Below are positions 26,371 through 34,297 of a stretch of DNA of 64,000 bases, in pieces. The position numbers were made by a program, and so were the translations under genes. The notes below the pieces were generated by a model, which worked only from the letters and a program-made list of their open reading frames with translations, was not told the DNA's origin and searched no databases. Numbering within the stretch: the first letter of the stretch is position 1; each line of letters opens with the position of its first letter. Source of the DNA: Chitinophagaceae bacterium (GTDB lineage: Bacteria; Bacteroidota; Bacteroidia; Chitinophagales; Chitinophagaceae); NCBI GenBank assembly GCA_022841365.1, contig JALHRP010000013.1, forward strand, positions 1-64,000, given 5' to 3'.

Positions 26371-27134
26371 GCGGCTTTTCTGTTTTTCACTTCATCATAC
26401 TGCTCGTCATAATCACTTCGGATAGTTCCCATCAAACGATCCCAGAACAGAAAATACAAACCATAGTTTCCTTTAAAGTATTGATGATGTTGATTGTGGT
26501 TCACGGAGGTATTGATCCATTTACCTACCCATGTCCGTTGAAAGTTTTTTGGAAACAACTCCCATCCTAAATGCCCGTATACATTGTAAAACATCTGGAA
26601 TAAAAAGAAAAAGAACAGATGTGATTTGGTAACGGGAATCGTATAAATAAGTACAACAAGAATTCCTATTTCAAGTATTGCTTCTAATGGATGAAAAGCA
26701 AACGCTGCCCATGGCGATGGGTTGGTGCTTTTATGATGAATGAGATGAAAGATTCGAAATAGTTTGGGATGATGCATGAGGCGATGGATCCAGTAGAAAT
26801 AAGTATCGTGTATCAGCAACATCAACGGAAAAGCCAGCCAGAAATACAGCTGCCCGTGCTGGTTGATGTTGTTGTAAAACGTTGTATGCTTTCTTATTTC
26901 TGCATGACCCAGAAAAAACCAGGGCACAAATGCAAACAGAAACATGGTGCAAAGTGAAAAGAAAATTTCCCGTTGATAATCTTTATTTACAGGAAAGCGC
27001 TTTTGAATTTTTTTGAATGAAATCCTGTTCTTCAAAAAAATATACCAGATCAAAAATGCCAGTCCGGCAATAACCATATACCGCAGACCTATCACGAGGA
27101 AATAACTGATCCATGTACCGTTGGGCTGAAGCAT
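26367..27134 (-). CDS. Sterol desaturase/fatty acid hydroxylase family membrane protein
   Basis: This 255-residue membrane di-iron enzyme has the full histidine set: HDTYFYWIHRLMHHPKLF, HLIHHKSTNPSPWAAFAFHP and NHNQHHQYFKGNYGLYFLFWDRLMGT. Hydrophobic segments at the N-terminus and before each box place the active site at the cytoplasmic face. The family hydroxylates or desaturates lipids, and this member's substrate is unknown. The last stop base overlaps the upstream convergent gene. It lies 43 bp downstream of the flavin reductase gene in the same direction, so they may be transcribed together. Confidence 0.9.
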   Translation of the reverse strand: MLQPNGTWISYFLVIGLRYMVIAGLAFLIWYIFLKNRISFKKIQKRFPVNKDYQREIFFSLCTMFLFAFVPWFFLGHAEIRKHTTFYNNINQHGQLYFWLAFPLMLLIHDTYFYWIHRLMHHPKLFRIFHLIHHKSTNPSPWAAFAFHPLEAILEIGILVVLIYTIPVTKSHLFFFFLFQMFYNVYGHLGWELFPKNFQRTWVGKWINTSVNHNQHHQYFKGNYGLYFLFWDRLMGTIRSDYDEQYDEVKNRKAA

Positions 27135-27177
27135 GGGTTAAAATTACTACAAGTGGCTGCAAAAAGTTCATCGTTTT

Positions 27178-28071
27178 TTAGCTGTCGGCCAGTAATACCT
27201 GCCAGGCTTCATTTACTTTCCCTGCATCGAGCAACTCTTTTGCATAGCGGTGCAACTCTTTATCCATCTCATCGGGGTTAATAGAAAAATATTGAATGAT
27301 ATTTTTCAAACGTTCGTCTTCAAACGTGGCATCAACAACCGGGTAATCATGCACATTAGCCAGTTGACCCAGATTGTTACCGGTTAAAATGCTGCTGTTC
27401 CGGATCGTATCAGGTAATGCATCAATGCCAATACCGAGTTGTGTATTGGGTTTGGCAACATGAAACAAACTGTGTTCATCCACCTTGCAATACCAATCGC
27501 CGCCGAGTCGTGCAATATGCTGCAGCTTGCGCTGATCAATCATTGTTCCTTCTGTATTCAAAATGCTTTCATCTACATGCATGCGCAGCACTTCACAAAT
27601 AACCAGATTACCGGCACCACCTTCTGTTCCCAATGGTTTTACTTCAATCACTTTACACTCCATCTTCACTTTACTTTCTTTTACCATCGGTGGTTTCACC
27701 AATGTAGCAGCTTCTTCTGTAAATCCTGCTTTGATGAATTCATTGGTGCCTTTTGGGAATTCGCAACTGGCTAAACTTACCTGTTGCACCATTTCATAAT
27801 CAACAATATTGATTACTACTTCCGGCACATCTAATACATTTTGCAATGTATGTTTGGTTGTATTATCTCTCACTCTTCGTGCAGGCGAAAACACAACGAT
27901 GGGTGGATTCGATGAAAACAAATTAAAAAAGCTGAAGGGACTCAGGTTTACATTTCCTTCTTTATCAATTGTGGATGCAAAACATACAGGTCGAGGCGCA
28001 ACAGCATGCTGCAGCCATTGTTGTTTTTGCATGGGGTTGATGTCTGAGAGATCAATGATCATATGATTCAT
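27178..28071 (-). CDS. Flavin reductase family (FMN-binding split-barrel) protein
   Basis: This 297-residue protein has a flavin-reductase-like domain in residues ~10-190: AVAPRPVCFASTIDKEGNVNLSPFSFFN (FMN phosphate site) and NTKHTL-type segments. A C-terminal extension of about 90 residues is usual for the Bacteroidota version. In this phylum such genes often lie next to homogentisate-pathway genes, and an FAA-hydrolase family gene is upstream here. A role in aromatic amino-acid degradation is therefore inferred. The gap between the two genes is entirely filled by the GxxExxY element, and the first base of the element overlaps this start codon. Confidence 0.85.
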   Translation of the reverse strand: MNHMIIDLSDINPMQKQQWLQHAVAPRPVCFASTIDKEGNVNLSPFSFFNLFSSNPPIVVFSPARRVRDNTTKHTLQNVLDVPEVVINIVDYEMVQQVSLASCEFPKGTNEFIKAGFTEEAATLVKPPMVKESKVKMECKVIEVKPLGTEGGAGNLVICEVLRMHVDESILNTEGTMIDQRKLQHIARLGGDWYCKVDEHSLFHVAKPNTQLGIGIDALPDTIRNSSILTGNNLGQLANVHDYPVVDATFEDERLKNIIQYFSINPDEMDKELHRYAKELLDAGKVNEAWQVLLADS

Positions 28072-28556
28072 TTGGCGCAGAGAACAAGAGAAACAGAGTG
28101 ATGCGCAGAGTTAAAAATTGTGAACGATTCGTTTAAATCCATCTTTTAAAAGCGGCACGTTAAAGTTAATGAGATAACCGAGTTGTTTATTGTAAAGCTT
28201 TAAATAGGTAATTACCTGAAATTGAAAAACAGGATTCATTAACTCAACCGATTTGTTTTCAATCACCACTTCTCCCTCAACCAACAAGTCAATTTCATAT
28301 GCCTTTCCCAATGCCTGATCTTTATAAACTAATTGAACAGGCACGTTCGCAATTACATGTAATCCTCTTAGTTCAAGCTCTCGTTTTAGCGCAAGTTAAT
28401 AAGCAGATTCAAGCAGACCGGGGCCTAATTCCCTGTGAACTGTTATTGCTGAATCCAGAATTATTGAACCTATCTCGTTCAGGCGTTCTTTATTCATATT
28501 TATAGTTTTTTATACCTCTCTGCGTTTAACTCTGCATCTCGCTTCTCAGCGCCAAA
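28071..28556 (-). mobile_element. Small element with inverted ends carrying a GxxExxY gene
   Basis: The ends are inverted copies: TTTGGCGCAGAGAA at 28071-28084 and, on the opposite strand, TTTGGCGCTGAGAA at 28556-28543 (13 of 14 identical). Inside each end are CAGAG/CTCTG-rich repeats. The interior holds one broken GxxExxY gene. The element exactly spans the gap between an FAA-hydrolase gene (its stop begins at 28561) and the flavin reductase start codon. I see no obvious target-site duplication. Mobility is inferred from this structure, not demonstrated. Confidence 0.6.
28111..28497 (-). pseudogene. GxxExxY protein (PDDEXK-like family), broken by one nonsense codon
   Basis: Reading from ATG 28497 gives MNKERLNEIGSIILDSAITV... 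with the family name motif G-L-L-E-S-A-Y intact at residues 27-33. An in-frame TAA then stands at codon 34 (28398-28396), where the family normally has Glu. The frame resumes and continues to a normal C-terminus (INFNVPLLKDGFKRIVHNF), giving 128 codons in all. A single G-to-T change in a GAA codon explains it. The track ORF 28111-28344 is only its 3' part. The family has a nuclease-like fold with no settled function. Confidence 0.85.
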
Positions 28557-28560
28557 ACCT

Positions 28561-29565
28561 TTATTTCTTCCTCCCCAAAATCGAAAAATCATCTTCCTCT
28601 CTCACCATCGTATTACTCAATCTGCCCAGTCCATCAATTTCCATTTCAACCACATCACCTTCCTGTAACCATTGCTCAGTATAATTTGCATCATTGAGTT
28701 TACCAGTGCCGTTTAATTCTAAAAAACAACCGGTGCCAACCGTACCACTGCCAATCACATCTCCGGGAAACAGGTCAACACCATAACTGGCACGCTCAAT
28801 AATTTCAGCAAAGGTCCAGTTCATTTCAGAAACATTACCTGCACTCACCTGCACACCGTTTACCCAACACTTCATATTTAAATTCCAGTTAAGACCCACA
28901 TGATTTTCTTTTGCGGGTACAACAAACTCCTGCAGTTCATCAAGCGTTACCAACCAAGGGCCAATGACTGTTGAAAAATCTTTTCCTTTCGCCGGACCAA
29001 GATTCAGCAGCATCTCTTCCATCTGCAAACGGCGTGCACTCATATCGTTCATAATCATCAAACCACCAATGTATGCATCCGCTTCTTCTGCACGAATGTT
29101 ACGCCCCTGTTTACAAATCACAATAGCAACTTCCAATTCAAAGTCGAGTTTTTCAAAATGATCGGGCATGCAACGCACATCGCCGGGGCCTTGTATGCTG
29201 TGATGATTGGTGAAATAAAAAATCGGGTATTGATCAAACTCTGCAATCATCTCCACCTTTCGGTTTCTCCTTGCAGCTTCTACATGCTGACGAAATGCAT
29301 ATCCATCTCTGCAACTTGGCGGCATGGGAACAGGAGCCAGTAATTGCAGATCGCCTATCGGCACAGCGTTTCCGGGCATTAAACGCCCTTCCTGTACCGC
29401 TTTTAAACTGGCTTTTGCTAATTCAAGATACTCATCCCAGTATTGCAAAAACATATTCATACTGGTGGGCAGGTCGGGATGAAGTGTGTCCATATCATAC
29501 ACAAGACCGTTATGTAAAACCGCTAACTGTTCGTGTTCGTTTTTTAAGTAGGAGATTAATTTCAT
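28561..29565 (-). CDS. Fumarylacetoacetate hydrolase family protein
   Basis: This 334-residue enzyme (start ATG 29565, MKLISYLKNE...; the track start 29634 lies upstream of the promoter box) has an N-terminal FAA-hydrolase_N region and a catalytic FAA hydrolase domain. Family marks are EKLDFELEVAIVI (metal-binding Glu residues), GLMIMNDMSARRLQ, GKDFSTVIGPWLVT, and the C-terminal LFPGDVIGSGTVGTGC. It probably hydrolyses a fumarylacetoacetate-like compound at the end of tyrosine degradation. The adjacent flavin reductase gene, now separated by an element, supports this. The paralogous acylpyruvase role is an alternative. Confidence 0.85.
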   Translation of the reverse strand: MKLISYLKNEHEQLAVLHNGLVYDMDTLHPDLPTSMNMFLQYWDEYLELAKASLKAVQEGRLMPGNAVPIGDLQLLAPVPMPPSCRDGYAFRQHVEAARRNRKVEMIAEFDQYPIFYFTNHHSIQGPGDVRCMPDHFEKLDFELEVAIVICKQGRNIRAEEADAYIGGLMIMNDMSARRLQMEEMLLNLGPAKGKDFSTVIGPWLVTLDELQEFVVPAKENHVGLNWNLNMKCWVNGVQVSAGNVSEMNWTFAEIIERASYGVDLFPGDVIGSGTVGTGCFLELNGTGKLNDANYTEQWLQEGDVVEMEIDGLGRLSNTMVREEDDFSILGRKK

Positions 29566-29585
29566 GCAATCAGTTTTTAAGAGCG

Positions 29586-29594
29586 CCAAAGGTA
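29586..29594 (-). promoter_or_regulatory. -7 box for the FAA hydrolase gene
   Basis: The minus-strand TACCTTTGG matches TAnnTTTG, about 20 bases upstream of ATG 29565. It argues against the longer start at 29634. Confidence 0.5.
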
Positions 29595-29657
29595 GAGAAA
29601 TGAATAGCAGCTTCTCTGTTTTTATAAGAAACAAAGCCCTTCGATTATCTCCTTTTC

Positions 29658-29681
29658 TCTCCCGATAGTTATCGGGATCTC
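29658..29681. repeat. CCCGATA/TATCGGG palindrome within degenerate CTCTGCG repeat
   Basis: CCCGATA-GT-TATCGGG is a perfect 7-bp inverted repeat, followed by CTCTGCGGT like the other CTCTG-type repeats. It lies between divergent genes just upstream of the Mur ligase promoter. Confidence 0.5.
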
Positions 29682-29698
29682 TGCGGTAAAAATCAGCT

Positions 29699-29707
29699 TA
29701 CATTTGC
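29699..29707 (+). promoter_or_regulatory. -7 box for the Mur ligase gene, nearly leaderless
   Basis: TACATTTGC is a perfect TAnnTTTGY match ending 5 nt before ATG 29713. The track start (TTG 29704) is inside the box. Confidence 0.6.
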
Positions 29708-29712
29708 TTTCT

Positions 29713-31122
29713 ATGATTTCTTCCATCAACGATTTCAAAAATATTTTCTTTATTGGAGTGGCCGGTACCGGTATGAGCGCCATTGCACAGTATTTAAAAG
29801 GTATAGGTAAAGAAGTAAGTGGCAGTGACCGTTATTTTCATCCCAACGAACCAAATGAAACAAAAGAAAAACTGGAAGCAGAAGGCATCAGTTGCTTTTT
29901 GCAAGATGGTGAAGGCATAACTGATAAAACAGATTTGGTTGTGGTTTCAACTGCTGTAGAAGATACCGTTGAAGAAGTGATTAAAGCAAAACAACTGAAC
30001 ATTCCCATCATCAAGCGTGCAGAGCTGTTAGCGATTATTGCAAGAAGTAAAAAAACGATTGCTGTTGGCGGCACCAGTGGTAAATCAACCACCAGTGCCA
30101 TGTTGTTTGATATTTTGCAACATGCAGGTATGCAACCCAGCATCATCAGCGGAGCTGGGTTGACAAGCATTATAAAGGAGGGTAAGATAGGTAATGCAAA
30201 AGTTGGTAGTGGCGACTGGCTCGTTATCGAAGCCGATGAAAGCGACGGCAGCATTGTAAACTATACACCCGAAGTTGGTTTGCTCATCAACATTGATAAA
30301 GATCATAAGGAGATTGATACCCTCATTGAAATATTTGAGCAGTTCAAAAAAAACACAAGCGAATTCTTTGTGGTGAACCAATCGCATCCATTGGCAAAAA
30401 AATTATCTGCTAACCCTTTACATAATTTTTCAGTTGATACAAGTGATGATGCGGCATATCATGCAACTGGCTTTAAGCAAGATGGCTTTTCAATTTCATT
30501 TAAGATTCAGAAAAGCGGAGGGGAATCACTCATCACTGATCACTCATTATTCATGCTGCACGCTCTCGGCAAACACAATATGGAAAACGCTCTTGCTGCT
30601 GCAACCGTTGCCAGCCTCATTGGCGTTCCATTACAAACAGCAGCTGATGCGTTGAGAAATTATGAAGGCATTTATCGTCGTCATCAGATCATCGGGCAAA
30701 AAAACAATGTGTGGTTAATTGATGATTATGCACACAACCCGGCTAAGTGTGCAGCAAGTATTGAGGCCTGTCAGCCAATTGCCAAAAAAGTCATTGCATG
30801 GTTTCAACCACATGGCTACGGACCCACAAAATTTCTGCGCAACGATTTTGTAAATGAGATCAGCAAAGTATTACGTCCGCAAGATGAAATATGGATGAGT
30901 GAAATTTTTTATGCCGGCGGAACAGCGGTAAAAGATATTTCAGCGAACGATCTGATTAATGATCTCAAAGCAAAAGGTGCGCAGGCGTTTTTTGTTGAAA
31001 ACAGGAATGATCTTGTTGCTTCTCTTCGCCCGCATTTTACAGATGACTGTGTACTGCTGCTCATGGGGGCCCGTGATCCTTCACTGGAGCAGTTTGCAAA
31101 ATTGGTGTGGGAGAACTTATAA
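29713..31122 (+). CDS. Mur ligase family protein (MurC-like, divergent)
   Basis: This 469-residue protein resembles UDP-N-acetylmuramate-L-alanine ligase: an N-terminal nucleotide-fold start (FFIGVAGTGMSAIAQYL), the central ATP domain and a C-terminal ligase domain (DDYAHNPAKCAAS). The ATP loop reads GGTSGKSTT instead of the usual GTHGKTT. The metal/substrate region reads EADESDGSIVNYTPEVGLLINIDKDHKE. The gene is not in a cell-division cluster. It may be a MurC or Mpl paralogue acting on recycled or modified precursors rather than the essential MurC. The start at ATG 29713 is set by the promoter box. Confidence 0.8.
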   Translation: MISSINDFKNIFFIGVAGTGMSAIAQYLKGIGKEVSGSDRYFHPNEPNETKEKLEAEGISCFLQDGEGITDKTDLVVVSTAVEDTVEEVIKAKQLNIPIIKRAELLAIIARSKKTIAVGGTSGKSTTSAMLFDILQHAGMQPSIISGAGLTSIIKEGKIGNAKVGSGDWLVIEADESDGSIVNYTPEVGLLINIDKDHKEIDTLIEIFEQFKKNTSEFFVVNQSHPLAKKLSANPLHNFSVDTSDDAAYHATGFKQDGFSISFKIQKSGGESLITDHSLFMLHALGKHNMENALAAATVASLIGVPLQTAADALRNYEGIYRRHQIIGQKNNVWLIDDYAHNPAKCAASIEACQPIAKKVIAWFQPHGYGPTKFLRNDFVNEISKVLRPQDEIWMSEIFYAGGTAVKDISANDLINDLKAKGAQAFFVENRNDLVASLRPHFTDDCVLLLMGARDPSLEQFAKLVWENL

Positions 31123-31124
31123 GA

Positions 31125-31190
31125 ATTGTTCGCTCGGCTTACAATTACAAACACAGAGACTCAGAGATACAGAGGCTTGAAAGAATCAGG
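31125..31190. repeat. CACAGAG-type intergenic repeat (copy F)
   Basis: This stretch directly after the Mur ligase stop codon contains ATTGTTCGCT, CACAGAGACTCAGAGATACAG and AATCAGG, parallel to copy B at 20662-20733. It is non-coding. Confidence 0.65.
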
Positions 31191-31272
31191 TGCTGCTTGT
31201 GAGGTTTACTTTAAGCATTCGCTTATCAAATGTAAAAACAGTTATATCTCAAAGGTATCAGACTGTTAAAGC

Positions 31273-31302
31273 TTGCTGTTCCTCAAATTGGCCTAAATTT
31301 GT
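31273..31302 (+). promoter_or_regulatory. Promoter of the JmjC/cupin gene
   Basis: TTG at 31273-31275 is followed by an 18-bp spacer and TAAATTTGT (TAnnTTTGY) at 31294-31302. The predicted leader is about 28 nt. Confidence 0.6.
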
Positions 31303-31336
31303 GGCGCTTACAACTGAGTTTTGTAAAAAAGCAATC

Positions 31337-32224
31337 ATGAAGATGAATATTGATACAGCAATTCCTGTTATAGATGGTACTACCATCACCCGCAAAGAGT
31401 TTACAGAAAATTATCTCAAGCCACAAAAGCCTGTTATTCTTCGTGGATTATGGAAACAATATCCTGCTTATGAAAAGTGGACGATGGATTATTTCAAACA
31501 ATCCATGGGCGATATTAAAGTAAAACTGTTCAGTACCAAAAAAGCAAACCCCAGTGAAACACTCAGTGTGGCACATGCGGAGATGAAGTTCAATGAGTAT
31601 CTTGACCTGATTGAAAAAGAACCAACCGATCTGCGCTTGTTTTTATTCCCCGTATTTAAACACAAACCTGAGCTGCTGAAAGATTTTGGTTATCCGAAAA
31701 TCACCGGCCGCTATATTAAAATACCATTCATGTTTTTTGGCCCCAAGCATTCGGTAACACGTATGCACATGGATATTGACATGAGCAATGTATTTCTTAC
31801 ACAGTTTGTAGGCAAACGTCGTGTGGTGTTATTTCCTCCTGATCAAAGTGATTTTTTATACCGTCTTCCGTTTAACGTGCATGGTCTGGTTGATATTGAT
31901 AAGCCCGATTTTGAAACTTATCCTGCAATGCAGTATGCAAAAGGCTATACCGGTTATTTGGAATATGGCGACACATTGTATATGCCGAGCGGTTACTGGC
32001 ATCATATTGAATATGCTGAAGGTGGTTTTGGATTATCGGTTCGCACACTTGGTTCAACAGCAGGCATTATACTACAGGGTTTATGGAATGTAACACTGCA
32101 ACGTAAGTTTGACGATATCATGTTTAAGTTGCGTGGGCAGAAATGGTTTAACTACAAAAAACAATTGGCGATTAAGCGTGCAGAGAAAGCAATGCAAAAA
32201 ATACAGACGACTGTAATGCAATAA
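31337..32224 (+). CDS. Cupin-like/JmjC-domain protein
   Basis: This 295-residue protein is related to FIH-type JmjC hydroxylases. It has an N-terminal PVILRGLWKQYPAYEKW, then VTRMHMDIDMSNVFLTQFVGKRRVVLFPP (His-x-Asp metal site) and GYLEYGDTLYMPSGYWHHIEY (distal His). An Fe(II)/2-oxoglutarate-dependent hydroxylase role is the family expectation; the target is unknown. The track start at 31190 precedes the promoter. I use ATG 31337, with ATG 31343 as an alternative. About 170 bp of possible structured RNA lies after the stop before a terminator. Confidence 0.86.
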   Translation: MKMNIDTAIPVIDGTTITRKEFTENYLKPQKPVILRGLWKQYPAYEKWTMDYFKQSMGDIKVKLFSTKKANPSETLSVAHAEMKFNEYLDLIEKEPTDLRLFLFPVFKHKPELLKDFGYPKITGRYIKIPFMFFGPKHSVTRMHMDIDMSNVFLTQFVGKRRVVLFPPDQSDFLYRLPFNVHGLVDIDKPDFETYPAMQYAKGYTGYLEYGDTLYMPSGYWHHIEYAEGGFGLSVRTLGSTAGIILQGLWNVTLQRKFDDIMFKLRGQKWFNYKKQLAIKRAEKAMQKIQTTVMQ

Positions 32225-32390
32225 GTTCATTACACCATTATTCTTTGATAGTAAAACATCAATCAGATTTAAATTTTTTGCCCCATTGTTTTTTACAATC
32301 TGATTATTAATGACGGAGTTAATTTATACAGTACGATTCTACAGGCATAAGCCATGAATAATCGTACAAAAATGAAATACTAAATAATTA
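32225..32390 (+). other. Non-coding 3' region with paired sequences
   Basis: No ORF is present. GTACGATT (32331-32338) pairs with AATCGTAC (32360-32367) around a small GGCATAAGCC hairpin, and CAGATT/AATCTG pairs further left. Together with the terminator that follows, this could be a 3' UTR or a small RNA. Confidence 0.4.
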
Positions 32391-32421
32391 AGAGGGTTGC
32401 AGTTTGCAGCCCTCTTTTTTG
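32391..32421 (+). terminator. Terminator before the rhomboid gene
   Basis: An 11-bp stem AGAGGGTTGCA / TGCAGCCCTCT (one G-U) with a 3-nt loop is followed by six or more T residues. It is 167 bp past the JmjC stop codon. Confidence 0.85.
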
Positions 32422-32497
32422 TGTACTTAAAAAGTATTTAACCGTTTTTAAATCTGAATTACAACCCTTATTTTTAATTTTCTTTAATACACCTCTT

Positions 32498-33997
32498 ATG
32501 CCACGTTACCAGTCAAGTCTACCAATTCAAAAAGACAACCCATCCGATGTTTTAGCAATTTGCTACGGTAGTTTTCAGAAAACAGGCTGGGACATTAAAT
32601 ATGCCGCAACTGATAAACTTTTTGCTTACACACCTGGCAATATTTTTTCAAAGAGTATGGAAGTGTGTGTTACTGTTACAGAAAATGAGCTTATTGTTTC
32701 AAGTGAGATGATTAACGATGAAATGATGGATCTGACTAAGAAAAATAAAAAAAACGTTGAAACATTTCTTATGGCTTATGAAGAAACTTCAAAGTCAATT
32801 CCCGCAGAGACAATCGAAAAAAATAAACTCGCCATTCAACATCTTATCGAGGATACAGCTAAGGCTGCAGAACAGGAAGTAAAAGAAATTACTGAGTTGA
32901 ATGAAGCCATGAATCTGGGCAACGGAAGCCTTACCATAACTTATGCTATTATAGGTATTAATGTTTTGATTTTTATTTTGATGGCAATCAGTGGTGCAGG
33001 TATTTTTGAGGCAAATGGACTTGTACATCTCAAATGGGGAAGTAATTATGGTCCGCTTACTCTTAGTGGTGATTGGTGGCGATTATTTACAGCCATGTTT
33101 CTTCACTTTGGCATCATCCATCTTGCATTAAACATGTATGCCCTTTTTTCAATTGCTTCTTATCTGGAGCCTATGCTTGGCAAAGCCCGTTATATTACGG
33201 CTTACGTTTGCACCGGTATTATTGCAAGCCTTGTGAGTTTGTGGTGGCATACTGAACCGGCAAACAGTGCAGGAGCCTCAGGAGCTGTATTTGGCATGTA
33301 TGGCGTGTTTTTGGCATTACTCACCACCAATCTTATTCCCAAAAAAGTTCGACAACCCTTGCTTCAAAGCATCGTTGTATTTGTGCTTTACAATCTTGTA
33401 TACGGCTTAAAGGGAGGAATTGACAATGCAGCACATATTGGTGGTTTGGGAAGCGGAATATTGGTTGGTTATTTATTTTCTTACGGACTTCGCAAAGAAA
33501 AAACAGATCAACCTGTTTCATGGATTATTCCGGTTACAATTGCAGTTTGTCTGCTCGTTTGTACAGTTTATCTGCGACAAAATCAATCATCGCCTCAAGA
33601 ACGCACTGCTATTATATCTGAGCTGAATGATGCAGGATATTCGGATGCAGATCGGTTTAATGATTTATATAATCAATTTGTTACTCTGCAGGATGAAGCT
33701 TTGCAGGTATATAAAGAGCATGAAGATAATGCTGCTGTACTGGCAGGGCAATTGCAGACAAAAGCAATTCCAAAATGGGAGCAGGCAGACAATGTTGCCC
33801 AAAAGCTTTTAAAGCTAACAGTGAGTGAAAAAATGAAAGCTAAAGCCACTGTTGTAAGCAACTATATTCAGTTACGTAAAACGGAAACGGAGCTTGCCAT
33901 TAAAATAATAAATGACTCAGCAAATAGTTCAGCTTACAGTCAACAACTTGAAATTGTTCGTCAACGTATAGAAGAAGAGGTTGTGAAATTAAAATAA
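32498..33997 (+). CDS. Rhomboid family intramembrane serine protease with extra domains
   Basis: This is a 499-residue protein. The rhomboid core (about residues 150-340) has WWRLFTAMFLHFGIIHLALNM (conserved HxxxN-type segment), the active-site SAGASGAVFGMYG (GxSG serine) and NAAHIGGLGSG (catalytic His). The N-terminal ~140 residues are soluble with no recognised motif. The C-terminal ~140 residues after the last membrane segment are helical and probably coiled coil. It cleaves membrane proteins within the bilayer; the substrate is unknown. No neighbour suggests one. Confidence 0.88.
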   Translation: MPRYQSSLPIQKDNPSDVLAICYGSFQKTGWDIKYAATDKLFAYTPGNIFSKSMEVCVTVTENELIVSSEMINDEMMDLTKKNKKNVETFLMAYEETSKSIPAETIEKNKLAIQHLIEDTAKAAEQEVKEITELNEAMNLGNGSLTITYAIIGINVLIFILMAISGAGIFEANGLVHLKWGSNYGPLTLSGDWWRLFTAMFLHFGIIHLALNMYALFSIASYLEPMLGKARYITAYVCTGIIASLVSLWWHTEPANSAGASGAVFGMYGVFLALLTTNLIPKKVRQPLLQSIVVFVLYNLVYGLKGGIDNAAHIGGLGSGILVGYLFSYGLRKEKTDQPVSWIIPVTIAVCLLVCTVYLRQNQSSPQERTAIISELNDAGYSDADRFNDLYNQFVTLQDEALQVYKEHEDNAAVLAGQLQTKAIPKWEQADNVAQKLLKLTVSEKMKAKATVVSNYIQLRKTETELAIKIINDSANSSAYSQQLEIVRQRIEEEVVKLK

Positions 33998-34216
33998 GAA
34001 AAAAGCCGACATGCTATAAATGAAGAACACAATCGTTTTTCAGACGTTTACTTTATTCTGCAATTGAAACAGCAAATAACGATGTTTGATATAGTCTTAA
34101 ATAATAAATGAAGTTTTATAAATTGCTGCTCTATGTTCCTTTTGTACAAGCGAGCGTGGCAACCGGGGCTTATTAGTGATCTGCCGCCGGTAACCAAACA
34201 TTAACCTCCTTTTCCC

Positions 34217-34247
34217 TTGCCACCCCGTTTTTAAAGCATACCTTTGC
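34217..34247 (+). promoter_or_regulatory. Promoter of typA
   Basis: TTG at 34217-34219, a 19-bp spacer and TACCTTTGC at 34239-34247 together are a perfect match to the Bacteroidota TTG-N19-TAnnTTTG promoter. The leader to ATG 34298 is about 45 nt. Confidence 0.75.
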
Positions 34248-34297
34248 CGCCTCAAAAATGGCTTTGAGGTAAATGCTTTAGGCCTAACGTATTGATT

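Noticed and set aside
28111-28344. Stand-alone 77-residue ORF starting at GTG
   Set aside because: It is the 3' part of the GxxExxY pseudogene; the upstream frame is clearly homologous and continuous except for one stop codon.
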